A stretch of DNA of 64,000 nucleotides from Rhodococcus sovatensis (GCF_037327425.1 NZ_CP147846.1:5270001-5334000), one strand, 5' to 3'; numbered from the stretch's first letter, positions 42,598-51,504 are shown. The notes: generated by a model not told the origin, from the sequence alone. A program made the numbers and translations.

Positions 42598-43344
42598 GTG
42601 ACAACGGTCGAGGTAGTCGTCGCCCACGATGAGCGTGCGACGGTGCGTGTCGGCGGTGTGTTCTTGAAGGTCGACGCCGACCAGTCGAACACCGACGTCG
42701 AGGTCGAAGCTATGCGACGGGCACCCGTCCCGACTGCGACGATTCTGTGGCGCAAATCGCCGGTGCTTGCGCTCGCCGCTGTTCGGGGTACTGCCCTTGC
42801 CCATCTCGGTGAACCGTCCACAGCCTCACCAGCGGCGTGGGCTGCAGCGGGACAAGCGATACGGAAGCTGCACGACGCACCGTTGCCGCCATGGCGAGGC
42901 CGCAGCCTCGATGAGCTTTCCAGTGAACTCGACCGCGAATGTGCGTGGCTGAACAGGAGCGGGATAGTCCCAACCGCCGTCGTCGAATACAACCGACGAA
43001 TTGCCGAAGGTGCACTGAGACAGTGGACGCCGGTGTTCACCCACGGCGACCTCCAAGCGTCGCATGTGTTCGTCTCCGGCGACGAGGTCACTGGCATTCT
43101 CGACTGGTCCGAGGCGGCATCGGGCGATCCCCTCTACGATCTCGCCACAGTGACGCTGGGGCATCCAGAACAACTCGACGATGTCATCGCCGGCTATGGC
43201 ACAGATGTCGACCGCGAGGTCATCCACGCGTGGTGGTCCTTGCGCAGCTTGAGAGGTGTCCGTTGGTTGGTCGAGCACGGTTTCGATCCGACCGCGCCGG
43301 GTTGCGAAGTGGACGTACTGATGAGACAGGCCAATCGGGGCTAG
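42598..43344 (+). CDS. APH-family phosphotransferase
   Basis: A 248-aa kinase-fold protein. Catalytic loop THGDLQASHVFV (about 146-157) keeps the HGD but has histidine where the metal-binding asparagine of HxDxxxxN is expected; the DFG-equivalent is ILDWSEAASGDPLYDLA. Acceptor unknown; aminoglycoside, macrolide or metabolite kinases share the fold. GTG at 42598 is chosen since the longer frame overlaps the TmrB-like gene. Its last 4 bases overlap the convergent membrane protein gene. Confidence 0.75.
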   Translation: MTTVEVVVAHDERATVRVGGVFLKVDADQSNTDVEVEAMRRAPVPTATILWRKSPVLALAAVRGTALAHLGEPSTASPAAWAAAGQAIRKLHDAPLPPWRGRSLDELSSELDRECAWLNRSGIVPTAVVEYNRRIAEGALRQWTPVFTHGDLQASHVFVSGDEVTGILDWSEAASGDPLYDLATVTLGHPEQLDDVIAGYGTDVDREVIHAWWSLRSLRGVRWLVEHGFDPTAPGCEVDVLMRQANRG

Positions 43345-43694
43345 CGGAGAGGCGACACGTCCGGGCCCGCACCGGTACTGAGCCGGTAGTTGTGGGCCAG
43401 GGACACGATCAGGCTGGGTGCGCCGTTGACGAACAGCAGTACCGCGATCGCAATTGCGACGGAAAGCCACGGCTGTGACAACCAGTAGATGTTTCCGAAT
43501 TGGACGGCTGAGACGAGGCTCAGGATCCACCCCACTGTCTGGACACGACGAACACGGCGAGCGGGTCTGACCGGATAGGACCCTGACATCGTCGGCAGTC
43601 TACGGCCGTAGTTTTCCCGTGCAGCGAGCAGCGCGGCTGCCGTGTGCAGCACCACGGCCAGCACTGCTGCTGTCGTTGCGATCAGCATGTGCAC
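43341..43694 (-). CDS. Small three-span membrane protein
   Basis: A 117-aa hypothetical protein: spans at about 5-25 (IATTAAVLAVVLHTAAALLAA), 52-70 (VGWILSLVSAVQFGNIYWL) and 75-95 (WLSVAIAIAVLLFVNGA), with a strongly basic loop RPARRVRRVQ between the first two. Start M1 or M3. No family recognised. It is divergent from nothing obvious: the ABC operon ends 49 bases upstream on the same strand. Confidence 0.6.
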   Translation of the reverse strand: MHMLIATTAAVLAVVLHTAAALLAARENYGRRLPTMSGSYPVRPARRVRRVQTVGWILSLVSAVQFGNIYWLSQPWLSVAIAIAVLLFVNGAPSLIVSLAHNYRLSTGAGPDVSPLR

Positions 43695-43743
43695 GTCCTT
43701 TCGTCAGCCCCACCGGGAAGTCTCTCATTCTCCCAGCGTGATG

Positions 43744-44802
43744 TCACGGACGTAGTCGGCGGACCAGAAACAGCGATCCGGCGCAGGCGAGCGCAGAAAC
43801 CAGCAGTGCAAGAGCAGCTTCGGTGCTTTGGAAGCGCCAGAAGCTACTGTCTTCGAAGTACTCGATCTCGAATCGGTCGGCGCCTTGGCGTCCGATGCAC
43901 TGGTTGTGGCGGACGATCTGCTCTTGATTCAGCGCGTCGGATCGCCTCTCCCAATCGGCGTAGGTCTCTTCTGGGCGCTGCTGCATCTCGTTCCAGAACG
44001 ACTCGTCCTCCGCGCAGAGCGCGTAGTCGATGTCGACAACGTTGCCGTCGACGTCGACATAGTTCTGGCCGATGGTCCACCTGGACGCGGGACCGTACGA
44101 AATGAACTCGCCGGACTGCACAAGGTCGACGAGCGGCTGGCTCTCCACCAGCGGCGTCGCATAGTGCTGGCGGACCACGGTGGATACGAGAACCGAGAGG
44201 CCGACGGTCGCGATCAGCGTCAGGGCCATTGCCCCGATAGTGTTGCGCAGCAACAACGCACACATGCTGCCGATCATCAGTGCCACCGCAGTGTAGGCGG
44301 CAGGCATCAGTGCCTCGGTTTCGAAGATCGGGTAGTCGAAGCGAGATCGCCCGGTACCGCCGGATATGGACCAGAAGCCGGAACTGTCGGGCAACCGAGT
44401 CCACGAGAACACGAGGCCGTGCACCAGCATGGCCAGGATGATCGGCACGAATAGGACGAGGACGCGGGAGAAGTACCAGCGCACGCGTCCGACCGACTGC
44501 GACAGCGACAGTACGTGCGTTCCGCGTTCGATATCTCGCGAGAACACCGTAACCCCGACGAACAGCCCGATGAGGCTGGGAAGGGCGACCGTGACCAATG
44601 TCGTTCCCGTCAACGCGTTCTGCGCCACGCACACAGTCGAATCGACTCCGAAGCAGGAGAAGAACGTGTCGTAACTGTTTGCGTAGGGGTAGTTCCGAAG
44701 AATCAGTGACGATCCCGCAGTCACCACTGAAACAAGTGCAACGACTCCGAGGGCGCCGAGCAGAGTGGCGCGGAATTGTCGATATGTCACCCACAACATC
44801 AC
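43744..44802 (-). CDS. ABC transporter permease
   Basis: A 352-aa membrane protein of the ABC-2 type: about six spans, a large outer loop between spans 5 and 6 (about 210-310, with DYALCAEDESFWNEMQQRPEE), and the DIERGTHVLSLSQSVGRVRW segment where permeases of this class contact the ATPase. ATG overlaps the ATPase stop by 4 bases. Substrate unknown; systems of this build under YtrA-type regulators are often linked to cell-envelope stress or antibiotic defence. Confidence 0.8.
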   Translation of the reverse strand: MMLWVTYRQFRATLLGALGVVALVSVVTAGSSLILRNYPYANSYDTFFSCFGVDSTVCVAQNALTGTTLVTVALPSLIGLFVGVTVFSRDIERGTHVLSLSQSVGRVRWYFSRVLVLFVPIILAMLVHGLVFSWTRLPDSSGFWSISGGTGRSRFDYPIFETEALMPAAYTAVALMIGSMCALLLRNTIGAMALTLIATVGLSVLVSTVVRQHYATPLVESQPLVDLVQSGEFISYGPASRWTIGQNYVDVDGNVVDIDYALCAEDESFWNEMQQRPEETYADWERRSDALNQEQIVRHNQCIGRQGADRFEIEYFEDSSFWRFQSTEAALALLVSALACAGSLFLVRRLRP

Positions 44803-45614
44803 TCCACCCCGCTCAGGTGCGCCAGTACGACGTCGTCGAGAGTGGCTGGAAGGACTGTGGAGTCGGGCCGCGGCCCGCGGATGACTGAGGTCCCGCCGAT
44901 CACCCCGACTATCTCCCCATCCGGCGCAGACGTAGTTCCCCTCACGACATAGTGTTCGTTCACGATATCCTCGGTATTCCCGTTCAATTGCATTCGGCCA
45001 CTGCGTAATAGGAGTAGTCGGTCAGCGACGTCGACGAGATCGGCCAGCACGTGGGAGGACAGCACGATCGTTGTTCCTCGGTCGGCCGCATCGCTCATGA
45101 GTAGCTGTGCGACAGCGCGTCGGGCGACAGGATCGAGGTCGGCGAGTGGTTCGTCGAGCAGCACGATCTCTGGAAGTCGGCCCAGCACAAGCGCAATCGC
45201 GATGCGAGTCCGCTGTCCCGGCGAGAGTCGCTTGATCTTCGTGCGCTGGTCGAGGCCGGCCTCCTCGACGATTCTGTTGGCGTAGGCGTCGTCCCATCGG
45301 TCGTTGGTGTCGCGGCCGAACCGCAGCATTTCGGCGATGGAGAAGCGTGCGAACAACGGCTTGTGCTGAGCCAGATACGACAGCCCGGGTGCGATCCCGC
45401 GGTCGTCGACCGAGTGTCCGAGGACTGTCACCTCACCTGCATCGGCATGCAGCAGTCCGACGATCATCGACATCAGCGTCGTCTTGCCTGCACCGTTGGA
45501 ACCGACGAGTGCGGTGATCGAACCCCGCGGCAGCGAGAAGGAACACTGATCGACTACAGGCCGACGGCGAAACGACTTGCTGAGCTCCGAGACCTCGAGC
45601 ACTGTATCCGTCAC
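44799..45614 (-). CDS. ABC transporter ATP-binding protein
   Basis: A 271-aa single-cassette ATPase. Walker A GSNGAGKTT (about 38-46), Q-loop YLAQHKP, signature LSPGQRTR, Walker B EIVLLDEPLADLD and H-loop VLSSHVLAD. Partner of the ABC-2 permease encoded next. ATG overlaps the regulator stop by 4 bases, giving a regulator-ATPase-permease operon. Confidence 0.92.
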   Translation of the reverse strand: MTDTVLEVSELSKSFRRRPVVDQCSFSLPRGSITALVGSNGAGKTTLMSMIVGLLHADAGEVTVLGHSVDDRGIAPGLSYLAQHKPLFARFSIAEMLRFGRDTNDRWDDAYANRIVEEAGLDQRTKIKRLSPGQRTRIAIALVLGRLPEIVLLDEPLADLDPVARRAVAQLLMSDAADRGTTIVLSSHVLADLVDVADRLLLLRSGRMQLNGNTEDIVNEHYVVRGTTSAPDGEIVGVIGGTSVIRGPRPDSTVLPATLDDVVLAHLSGVE

Positions 45615-46012
45615 GTCTGTGGTCCTTCCGGTTCGGGGAATTCACGGTCGAGTGCAGCGGCGAAGAGGGCTTCGAGGTCGGTGCGTTCGAGGCCGGCGCT
45701 CGCGCCGTGGCCCACCCACGTGTCGAGTTCTGCAGCGAGCGCTGACTTTTCGGCCATGCCTGCCTTGACGAGTGTGCCGGTGACGAACGTGCCGAGGCCA
45801 GGCCGCCCCTCTGCCAACCCGTCGTGCTCGAGTTCCTTGTATGCCTTCAACACGGTGTTCGGGTTGATTGCGAGCGTCGAGACGACGTCTTTCGCTGTCG
45901 GCAGCTTGTCGCCGACAGCGAGGTCCCCGCGTCGCAAAGCGTGTTTGACCTGTAGGACCAGCTGAACGTACGTCGGAATGCCCGAGCGTCGGTCGATTCG
46001 AAATTCGATCAC
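45611..46012 (-). CDS. GntR family regulator, YtrA type
   Basis: A 133-aa protein: GntR winged helix (YVQLVLQVKHALRRGDLAVG, then LPTAKDVVSTLAINPNTVLKAY and LEHDGLAEGRPGLGTFV) plus a short helical tail of about 50 residues, the YtrA layout. YtrA regulators usually repress their own ABC operon. GTG at 46012 is favoured (AAGGGTGCAGG upstream). The AT-rich spacer to selO (46013-46064) should hold its operator and the selO promoter; no clear palindrome was seen. Confidence 0.88.
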   Translation of the reverse strand: MIEFRIDRRSGIPTYVQLVLQVKHALRRGDLAVGDKLPTAKDVVSTLAINPNTVLKAYKELEHDGLAEGRPGLGTFVTGTLVKAGMAEKSALAAELDTWVGHGASAGLERTDLEALFAAALDREFPEPEGPQT

Positions 46013-46064
46013 CCTGCACCCTTTCACTAATGTTGTAGGTAATTAAAGTCATGGGGTAACGCTC

Positions 46065-47549
46065 ATGTCAAGTACGCAGCTACCCTCGGGTATGGCCGTT
46101 TTGCAGAACCACCCCCTGTCCGGTTTGGAGAGCACGTACGCCGACGAGCTCGCCGAACTCACCGTGCGCTGGCAGGGCGCTGAGGCCCCGGATCCGACGC
46201 TGTTGGTGGTGAACGAACAACTCGCGCAATCACTCGGGCTGGACGTGGACCGACTGCGTCAGGAAGTTGGGATCTTGTCCGGCGGCGTTGCACCGGCAGA
46301 TTCCACCCCGGTTGCGATGGCGTACGCCGGCCACCAGTTCGGTGGGTATGCACCGCTCCTCGGCGACGGTCGCGCTCTGCTACTCGGGGAGCTGCACGAC
46401 AGCGAGGGACGGCGCGTGGACCTACACCTGAAAGGTTCGGGGCGCACACCGTTCTCGCGTGGCGGCGACGGTTATGCGGTGGTCGGTCCGATGCTTCGGG
46501 AGTACCTGATCAGCGAGGCAATGTTCGCTCTCGGTATTCCCACGACCCGCTCGCTGTCGGTGGTCGCGACCGGACGCGGCGTGCTGCGCGATGGTGTCGA
46601 GCCCGGTGCCGTGCTGGCCAGGGTGGCCTCGAGTCACATTCGCGTCGGGACGTTCGAGTTCGCGGTTCGCCGAGAGGGTGCCCTGGGCCCACTCGCGGAC
46701 TATGCGATCGCCCGTCACTACCCCGAGCTGATCGATCGGCCCGACCGCTACCTCGCGTTCTTCGAAGCGGTGGTGGAAGCGCAGGCGTCGCTGGTGGCGC
46801 AGTGGATGCTGGTCGGCTTCGTGCACGGCGTCATGAACACCGACAACACCACCATTTCCGGACAGACTATCGACTACGGTCCGTGCGCGTTCCTCGACGC
46901 ATACGACCCCGCCGCGGTGTTCAGTTCGATCGACCAGCGCGGCCGCTACGCCTTTGGGAATCAGCCTGCAGTGCTGACGTGGAACCTGGCTCGGTTCGGC
47001 GAAACTCTTCTCGGGCTGGTGGCAACTACCCCGGACGACGCAATCTCGTCGGTAACAGCAGTTTTGGAGTCTTTCTCCACGCGCTACGACGCCCACTTCG
47101 CGGCCGGGATGGCCGCCAAACTCGGTCTCGGAGCTTACACCGGCACACTGGTAGACGATCTGCTGACGATCATGGAGGACCACCGAGCCGATTGGACCGG
47201 CACCTTCCGTGCTCTTGCCGGCGAACTCCGGGGCAATCCGGGCCCGCTCGATTCGTTGATAGCGCGCGAGCACATCGGGCCATGGCTCGAGCGCTGGCGC
47301 AGAGAACTCGCGGGCCAGGATGTCTCGACCGTCGCCGACGCCATGGACCGCGTCAATCCGGTGTACATACCGCGCAACCACCGCGTCGACGCTGCGCTTC
47401 GTGCCGCGACCGACGGCGATCTGGGACCGTTCGAGACGCTGTTGGATGTCGTGACGCACCCGTTCGAACGTCGTGATGCGTGGTCGGATTACGCCGGTGC
47501 CGCACCCGAGGATTTCAGTGCCGGGTTCCAGACATTCTGTGGGACGTGA
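46065..47549 (+). CDS. selO: Protein adenylyltransferase SelO
   Basis: A 494-aa pseudokinase-fold enzyme that transfers AMP to serine, threonine or tyrosine of proteins, linked to oxidative stress. Landmarks: [67 protein letters not shown] (metal-binding N and D) and the C-terminal FQTFCGT, whose cysteine corresponds to the selenocysteine of animal SelO. Divergent from the YtrA-ABC operon and convergent with the arginase fragment. Confidence 0.95.
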   Translation: MSSTQLPSGMAVLQNHPLSGLESTYADELAELTVRWQGAEAPDPTLLVVNEQLAQSLGLDVDRLRQEVGILSGGVAPADSTPVAMAYAGHQFGGYAPLLGDGRALLLGELHDSEGRRVDLHLKGSGRTPFSRGGDGYAVVGPMLREYLISEAMFALGIPTTRSLSVVATGRGVLRDGVEPGAVLARVASSHIRVGTFEFAVRREGALGPLADYAIARHYPELIDRPDRYLAFFEAVVEAQASLVAQWMLVGFVHGVMNTDNTTISGQTIDYGPCAFLDAYDPAAVFSSIDQRGRYAFGNQPAVLTWNLARFGETLLGLVATTPDDAISSVTAVLESFSTRYDAHFAAGMAAKLGLGAYTGTLVDDLLTIMEDHRADWTGTFRALAGELRGNPGPLDSLIAREHIGPWLERWRRELAGQDVSTVADAMDRVNPVYIPRNHRVDAALRAATDGDLGPFETLLDVVTHPFERRDAWSDYAGAAPEDFSAGFQTFCGT

Positions 47550-47578
47550 CGGCTCAGCTCACAGAGCGCCTGGCAGGT

Positions 47579-47797
47579 TCAGTGCGTGCGCCAATCCATT
47601 GCGTTCTGCGCCCTTGGCTGTGCGGGGTCGGGGGCCCAGATCTGTTGCGGCAGATCACCGAGATCGTGCACGTCGATGCCGACCTCGATGAGCGCCGTCG
47701 ACACGCCGGCGTCACGGAGAGCCTGAGGTGCCTGATCCTGTCCTGCGGCGTAACTTCCCGCACTGCTCGGAACGCCGATCACACTGAGGGATGTCAT
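47579..47797 (-). pseudogene. Arginase family protein, N-terminal fragment
   Basis: Only 72 codons, compared with about 300 for the family. It begins TSLSVIGVPSSAGSYAAGQD, then QAPQALRDAG, and contains VHDLGDLPQQIW and the NPRAQN-like PRAQNA, the first strand-helix pair of actinobacterial arginase/agmatinase-like proteins. All manganese-ligand motifs (GGDH, DAHxD, SxDxDxxDP) are missing because the frame ends 30 bases from the selO stop. Last in the DUF4235 operon. Deletion of the 3' part is the simplest explanation. Confidence 0.65.
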
Positions 47798-47827
47798 CGC
47801 TCGAGCTCATCAAGCACCGGAGATTCC

Positions 47828-48091
47828 TTACTTTGGATCTTCGTTCGCGAGCGCACGGTAACCGGTAGCTCCGGCGCGATCGACAGCCGCCTTGACGAGA
47901 CCGAAGACTGCGCCGTGGATCGCTGCAGCGATGAGAACCTCTTGTACGGAGCGGTTGAGGTCCTTCGGATCAGGAGCTTCGACATCGTTGTCTCCGACGT
48001 ATTTCCATACCTGCTTGAACACCACACCGGCCAGGAGACCGCCGAGCACGCTCATTCCGAGCGACAGCGGCTTGTAGAAGGCTTTGGACAC
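47828..48091 (-). CDS. DUF4235 membrane protein
   Basis: An 87-aa protein with two likely spans, FYKPLSLGMSVLGGLLAGVVF and VLIAAAIHGAVFGLVKAAVD, and the family ending RAGATGYRALAN. DUF4235 is an actinobacterial family of unknown role, usually beside DUF3618 and holin-X-like genes, as here. Its start overlaps the end of the DUF3618 gene by 40 bases in another frame. Confidence 0.85.
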   Translation of the reverse strand: MSKAFYKPLSLGMSVLGGLLAGVVFKQVWKYVGDNDVEAPDPKDLNRSVQEVLIAAAIHGAVFGLVKAAVDRAGATGYRALANEDPK

Positions 48092-48375
48092 GGTACTGAT
48101 CGCAGGAACCTCCTCGCGCGCCGTCGACGAAGCACAACCGTCACGAGGACACCCGTCAGGACCGCGCCGACGATGCCGGCCACGATGTTCGGATTGTCCT
48201 TCACCGCCTCGGACGCCTTCGACGCCTGCGCCACAGCCTCATTGCGGACCCTGGTCGGGACATCGGCTTTGTCCGCGAGTGCAGCTACGGTCTCGGCGAG
48301 CTCGGCGCGTTGTTCTTCCACGCTCGGCTCTGGGTGATTGCTGTGTGCGGATGCGTCCGCGTGCTTGCCGGTCAT
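48052..48375 (-). CDS. DUF3618 domain protein
   Basis: A 107-aa protein: acidic helix EEQRAELAETVAALADKADVPTRV-type segment (about 20-42), amphipathic helix, then one span NPNIVAGIVGAVLTGVLVTVVL-type (61-82) and a basic tail RRRRARRF. This matches DUF3618, small membrane-associated proteins of actinobacteria. ATG at 48375 overlaps the holin-X-like stop. Role unknown; context suggests envelope stress. Confidence 0.8.
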   Translation of the reverse strand: MTGKHADASAHSNHPEPSVEEQRAELAETVAALADKADVPTRVRNEAVAQASKASEAVKDNPNIVAGIVGAVLTGVLVTVVLRRRRARRFLRSVPCPKPSTSRCRSE

Positions 48376-48785
48376 CGGATTCCCTTCTGTATTGCAGCGA
48401 TGTCTTCGCTGACGCTGGCGGCAGTGTCCTGGGGAACCGGCGGCACTGCCTTCTTCGCTTTCGAGGCGCCGACGGCAGCCATGATTCCACCCAGCGCGAG
48501 CACGGCGACAGCGACGACAAGGGCCGCGAGCCACGCGGAGAGCACCGTTGCCAGTCCCAAGACTGCCGTCGCGATGAGTGTGGCGAGACCGAGGAACACG
48601 AGCACGGCGCCTGCTCCTGAGATACCGATCCCGATTCCGACGCGCGTGCCCTTCTCCTTTACTTCGGCCATTCCCGCGTTGATTTCCGTCCGTACCAGCG
48701 TGCCGACCTGTTCGGTGAGCCGTTCCACCAACTGCACTGTGGACATGTCGGCGGCTTGACCGTCCTGGTTCACATCGTGATTCAT
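48372..48785 (-). CDS. Holin-X/DUF1469-like membrane protein
   Basis: A 137-aa protein with an N-terminal amphipathic helix (LVERLTEQVGTLVRTEINAG) and two spans (ISGAGAVLVFLGLATLIATA and WLAALVVAVAVLALGGIMAA). Databases label the family putative actinobacterial holin-X, but there is no phage gene around and the operon is chromosomal; a membrane-shape or stress role is more likely. Start ATG overlaps the YihY gene stop by 4 bases. Confidence 0.82.
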   Translation of the reverse strand: MNHDVNQDGQAADMSTVQLVERLTEQVGTLVRTEINAGMAEVKEKGTRVGIGIGISGAGAVLVFLGLATLIATAVLGLATVLSAWLAALVVAVAVLALGGIMAAVGASKAKKAVPPVPQDTAASVSEDIAAIQKGIR

Positions 48786-49915
48786 CTTCTCTCCTTGCTG
48801 CTTTCGGGTGCGTGGGATTCACGCAGCCGACGCCCCTGCTCGACGACGTCTGCATCCTTTTTGTCGTTCTTGTCGGATACTCGGGTGTCGCGCGGCGGCA
48901 GTTGCAACCGCTCCTCGGCGACGATCCCGGCTTGTAGCTGGCGTCCCCGCTCGAGTTCGGAGTCCAACTCCGCACCGAACAGCAGCGCCAGATTGGTGAT
49001 CCACAGCCACAGCAGGAAGATGATTGCTCCTGCCAGCGATCCGTAGGTCTTGTTGTAGCTGGAGAAGTTCGCAACATAGAAGCCGAATCCGACGGTCGCC
49101 AGAATCCATACGATGATGCCGACTGCGGCGCCATAGCTGATCCATCTGAACTTCGGTTGTTGGATGTTCGGTGTGGCGTAGTACAGGATGGCCACGGCCA
49201 GGACCACAACTGCGAGCACGAGCGGCCACCGGGCGATGTTCCACACCGTCAGCGCCGTGTCACCGAGCCCCACAATGTCTCCGACGGCAGCTGCAACGGG
49301 CCCGCTGATCGCGAGCATCACGGCCGCACACGCGATGAGAATCAACGCGATCAGTGTCACCAGGAGCATCACCGGGCGCAGCTTCCACACCGGGCGGCCC
49401 TCGTCGACCTCGTACATTCGATTCATCGCCCGGCCGAACGCTCCGACATATCCCGAGGCGGACCACAGTGCGCCGGCGACACCGATGATCAATGCAAACC
49501 CTGCGGTGGGGGCCTGGACCAGCTGTTCGATCGGACCGCGCAACGTGTCCACGGCCGACGACGGTCCGAGGTCTCCGACTACCTGCAACACCCCGTCGAC
49601 CGTCGCCTGCCCTTGCCCGAAAACTCCGAGGAGTGAGACTATCGCCAGTATGGCCGGAAACAGCGACAGCACTGCGTAATAGGTCAGCGCGGCAGCCAGA
49701 TCGGTGCATTGATCACGCGAGAACTCGCGCACGGTTTTCTTCAACACGTACAACCACGATGGTTTGGTCAGGTCGGTCGGCGAATCGGCCTTGCGTGGGT
49801 CGTCGGGATCAGCGTCGACTGGTGCGGATGAAGCCGAATTTTCTTTCACAACAGGTCCATACCCGGACGGTTCGACTGGAAACACAGGGTTTGAACCATC
49901 GAGGGTTTGGAGCAT
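48782..49915 (-). CDS. YihY/BrkB family inner-membrane protein
   Basis: About 377 aa with six spans. Family landmarks: RDQCTDLAAALTYYAVLSLFPA, GVAGALWSASGYVGAFGRAMNR, YYATPNIQQPKFRWISYGAAVG and YNKTYGSLAGAIIFLLWLWI. Once annotated as ribonuclease BN, now regarded as a transporter-like membrane protein. ATG at 49915 is used; a start at 50005 would read through the antisense of the 33-bp repeats, and a GTG at 49849 is also possible. First gene of the stress-type operon. Confidence 0.87.
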   Translation of the reverse strand: MLQTLDGSNPVFPVEPSGYGPVVKENSASSAPVDADPDDPRKADSPTDLTKPSWLYVLKKTVREFSRDQCTDLAAALTYYAVLSLFPAILAIVSLLGVFGQGQATVDGVLQVVGDLGPSSAVDTLRGPIEQLVQAPTAGFALIIGVAGALWSASGYVGAFGRAMNRMYEVDEGRPVWKLRPVMLLVTLIALILIACAAVMLAISGPVAAAVGDIVGLGDTALTVWNIARWPLVLAVVVLAVAILYYATPNIQQPKFRWISYGAAVGIIVWILATVGFGFYVANFSSYNKTYGSLAGAIIFLLWLWITNLALLFGAELDSELERGRQLQAGIVAEERLQLPPRDTRVSDKNDKKDADVVEQGRRLRESHAPESSKERR

Positions 49916-49938
49916 CGAGCATCGGGGATCCGAACAGG

Positions 49939-50004
49939 ATGAAATCGAAGGCGTCGAAGAGCGCGAGAACGATGAAATCGAAGGCGTCGAAGAGCGCGAG
50001 AACA
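49939..50004 (+). repeat. Tandem 33-bp duplication
   Basis: Units 49939-49971 and 49972-50004 are identical apart from the last base. They occupy the space between the divergent YihY and epimerase genes, directly before the epimerase ribosome binding site. Confidence 0.95.
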
Positions 50005-50010
50005 AGGTGA
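49939..50010 (+). CDS. Possible 23-residue basic leader peptide
   Basis: Each 33-bp unit starts with ATG and encodes the 11-mer MKSKASKSART; two units plus one arginine then a TGA at 50008-50010 make a 23-aa peptide with nine positive charges. The stop overlaps the AAGGTGA that serves as the ribosome binding site for the epimerase at 50015, an arrangement that could couple translation. No strong ribosome binding site precedes its first ATG, so coding is uncertain. Confidence 0.25.
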   Translation: MKSKASKSARTMKSKASKSARTR

Positions 50011-50014
50011 GACC

Positions 50015-51076
50015 GTGCGGATAGCGGTGACGGGTGCGACCGGAAATGTGGGCACCGCACTGTTGCGGACGATCGGCGCCGAGACGGATGTGGTCGGTCT
50101 CGTTCGTCGCCCTCCCGCCCTCGTCGAACCGTACGACCGGGCGAGCTGGGCGTCGGTGGACCTGGCGTCAGCGGACTCGGAAAGTACTTTGGCAGAGATC
50201 TTTTCGACGGTCGATGTCGTGGTACATCTGGCCGTTTCGTTTCAACCGATGCGCGATCGGGGCTATCTCGAACGAGTGAACGTCGGTGGCACGGCCAGGG
50301 TTGCGCGTGCATGTGCTGCAGCAGGCGTGACGCACCTGATCCACATGTCCTCGGGCGGAATCTACTCTGCCGGCGCCTACGGTGTGGAGGTCGACGAGTA
50401 TTGGCCACGATCAGGAGTACCGACGTCGACGTACAGCATGGACAAGGCGGCGGCCGAGCTCGTGCTGGACCGATTCGAGAGTGCCCACCCGGAAGTGACG
50501 GTGGCCCGGGTGCGCCCAGGGCTGATCGGTCAGTACGAGTTCGGTAGTGCCCTGCTGAGATACGCGCTTCCCGACGTCGTTCCGTCCTCGGTTGTGGACC
50601 ACCTTCCCGTCCTACCGATCGACCGGACGTTCACGGTCCCGGCTGTGCACTCGAACGACGTGGCCGATGCGGTCGTCCGAATACTGGACCGACGCGCGAG
50701 TGGGCCGTTCAATCTGGCAGCGCCGACTCCGGTCCGCGCCGATGATGTGGCAGATGCTCTGAGCGCGCGAATTGTCCCCACATCGCAGCGGGTTCTGTCG
50801 GCTGCGCTGCGAGCAGGGTTCGCGGTGCACGTATTACCTGTGCACCCCGGGTGGGTCGATCTGGCCTTTGCGACGCCGTTGCTCGACAGTGGCCGAGCTG
50901 AGCGCGAACTCGGGTGGGCGCCGTCCGTCGACGGTCCCGAGGTGCTGAGAGAGACGGTGCGCGGAATGCGGGAACGCGCGCACGCCGCAAGCCCACCGAT
51001 GCGGAAGAGAACGGCCTCTGATCGCGTGCGGTCGTTCGGCCGACGAGGCTTCGTCTCGCGGGGGAGGCCGTCGTGA
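50015..51076 (+). CDS. NAD-dependent epimerase/reductase family protein
   Basis: A 353-aa extended short-chain dehydrogenase. TGATGNVGTALL (6-17) binds the nucleotide, VVVHLAVSF and HMSSGGIYS follow, and the active-site tyrosine/lysine are in STYSMDKAAAE. GTG start at 50015 has AAGGTGAG four bases upstream. A C-terminal basic extension (MRKRTASDRVRSFGRRG) is unusual. Stop shares GTGA with the ankyrin gene, so the two are translated together. Confidence 0.82.
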   Translation: MRIAVTGATGNVGTALLRTIGAETDVVGLVRRPPALVEPYDRASWASVDLASADSESTLAEIFSTVDVVVHLAVSFQPMRDRGYLERVNVGGTARVARACAAAGVTHLIHMSSGGIYSAGAYGVEVDEYWPRSGVPTSTYSMDKAAAELVLDRFESAHPEVTVARVRPGLIGQYEFGSALLRYALPDVVPSSVVDHLPVLPIDRTFTVPAVHSNDVADAVVRILDRRASGPFNLAAPTPVRADDVADALSARIVPTSQRVLSAALRAGFAVHVLPVHPGWVDLAFATPLLDSGRAERELGWAPSVDGPEVLRETVRGMRERAHAASPPMRKRTASDRVRSFGRRGFVSRGRPS

Positions 51077-51462
51077 TGGACGACGAAGTCCTGGCCGTCT
51101 TTCATCGCGCGTTCGACAGCGCACGAAGTGGAGATGCCGTGTGGCTGCGGGCTTTTGTCGATGCGGGTGGGTCGGTCGATCTGACCAACGACAAGGGTGA
51201 CACGCTGTTGGTACTCGCGGCCTATCACGTTCACCTCGACACGGTGTCGGTGCTGCTCGAGCTGGGCGCAGAGGTCGACCGGGTCAACGACAACGGCCAG
51301 ACTGCTTTGGCAGCGGCTGTGTTTCGCCGATCCGAGTCGATCGTTCGTGCTCTGCTCGACGCCGGGGCGGACCCGGCAGCGGGAGTTCGGTCGGCGCATG
51401 CGATCGCGCAGTTCTTCGAATTGCCCGAGATGGCTGCGCTGCTCGGCCCGGCGAGTGAGTAG
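51073..51462 (+). CDS. Ankyrin-repeat protein
   Basis: A 129-aa protein with about three ankyrin repeats: DAVWLRAFVDAGGSVDLTND, then KGDTLLVLAAYHVHLDTVSVLL and NGQTALAAAVFRRSESIVRALLDAGADPAAG. Small bacterial ankyrin proteins next to catalase genes have been linked to catalase protection or export in Pseudomonas; here the catalase gene is convergent, 42 bases away. GTG start at 51073 overlaps the epimerase stop; ATG 51076 is an alternative. Confidence 0.82.
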   Translation: MMDDEVLAVFHRAFDSARSGDAVWLRAFVDAGGSVDLTNDKGDTLLVLAAYHVHLDTVSVLLELGAEVDRVNDNGQTALAAAVFRRSESIVRALLDAGADPAAGVRSAHAIAQFFELPEMAALLGPASE

Positions 51463-51490
51463 CTACCTTCGGCGGTAGCTGTTCACTCAC
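51455..51490. terminator. Bidirectional hairpin between ankyrin and catalase genes
   Basis: Core AGCTACC/GGTAGCT (51461-51467 with 51474-51480) and a 6-base loop; outer bases GTGAGT and ACTCAC continue the pairing with a small bulge. It overlaps the ankyrin stop codon and lies just beyond the catalase stop. Confidence 0.65.
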
Positions 51491-51504
51491 CGGGTGCCAG
51501 CTTC

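Noticed and set aside
48372..48785. Prophage holin
   Set aside because: The family name suggests a phage origin, but flanking genes are chromosomal membrane-stress genes and no lysin, capsid or integrase is present.
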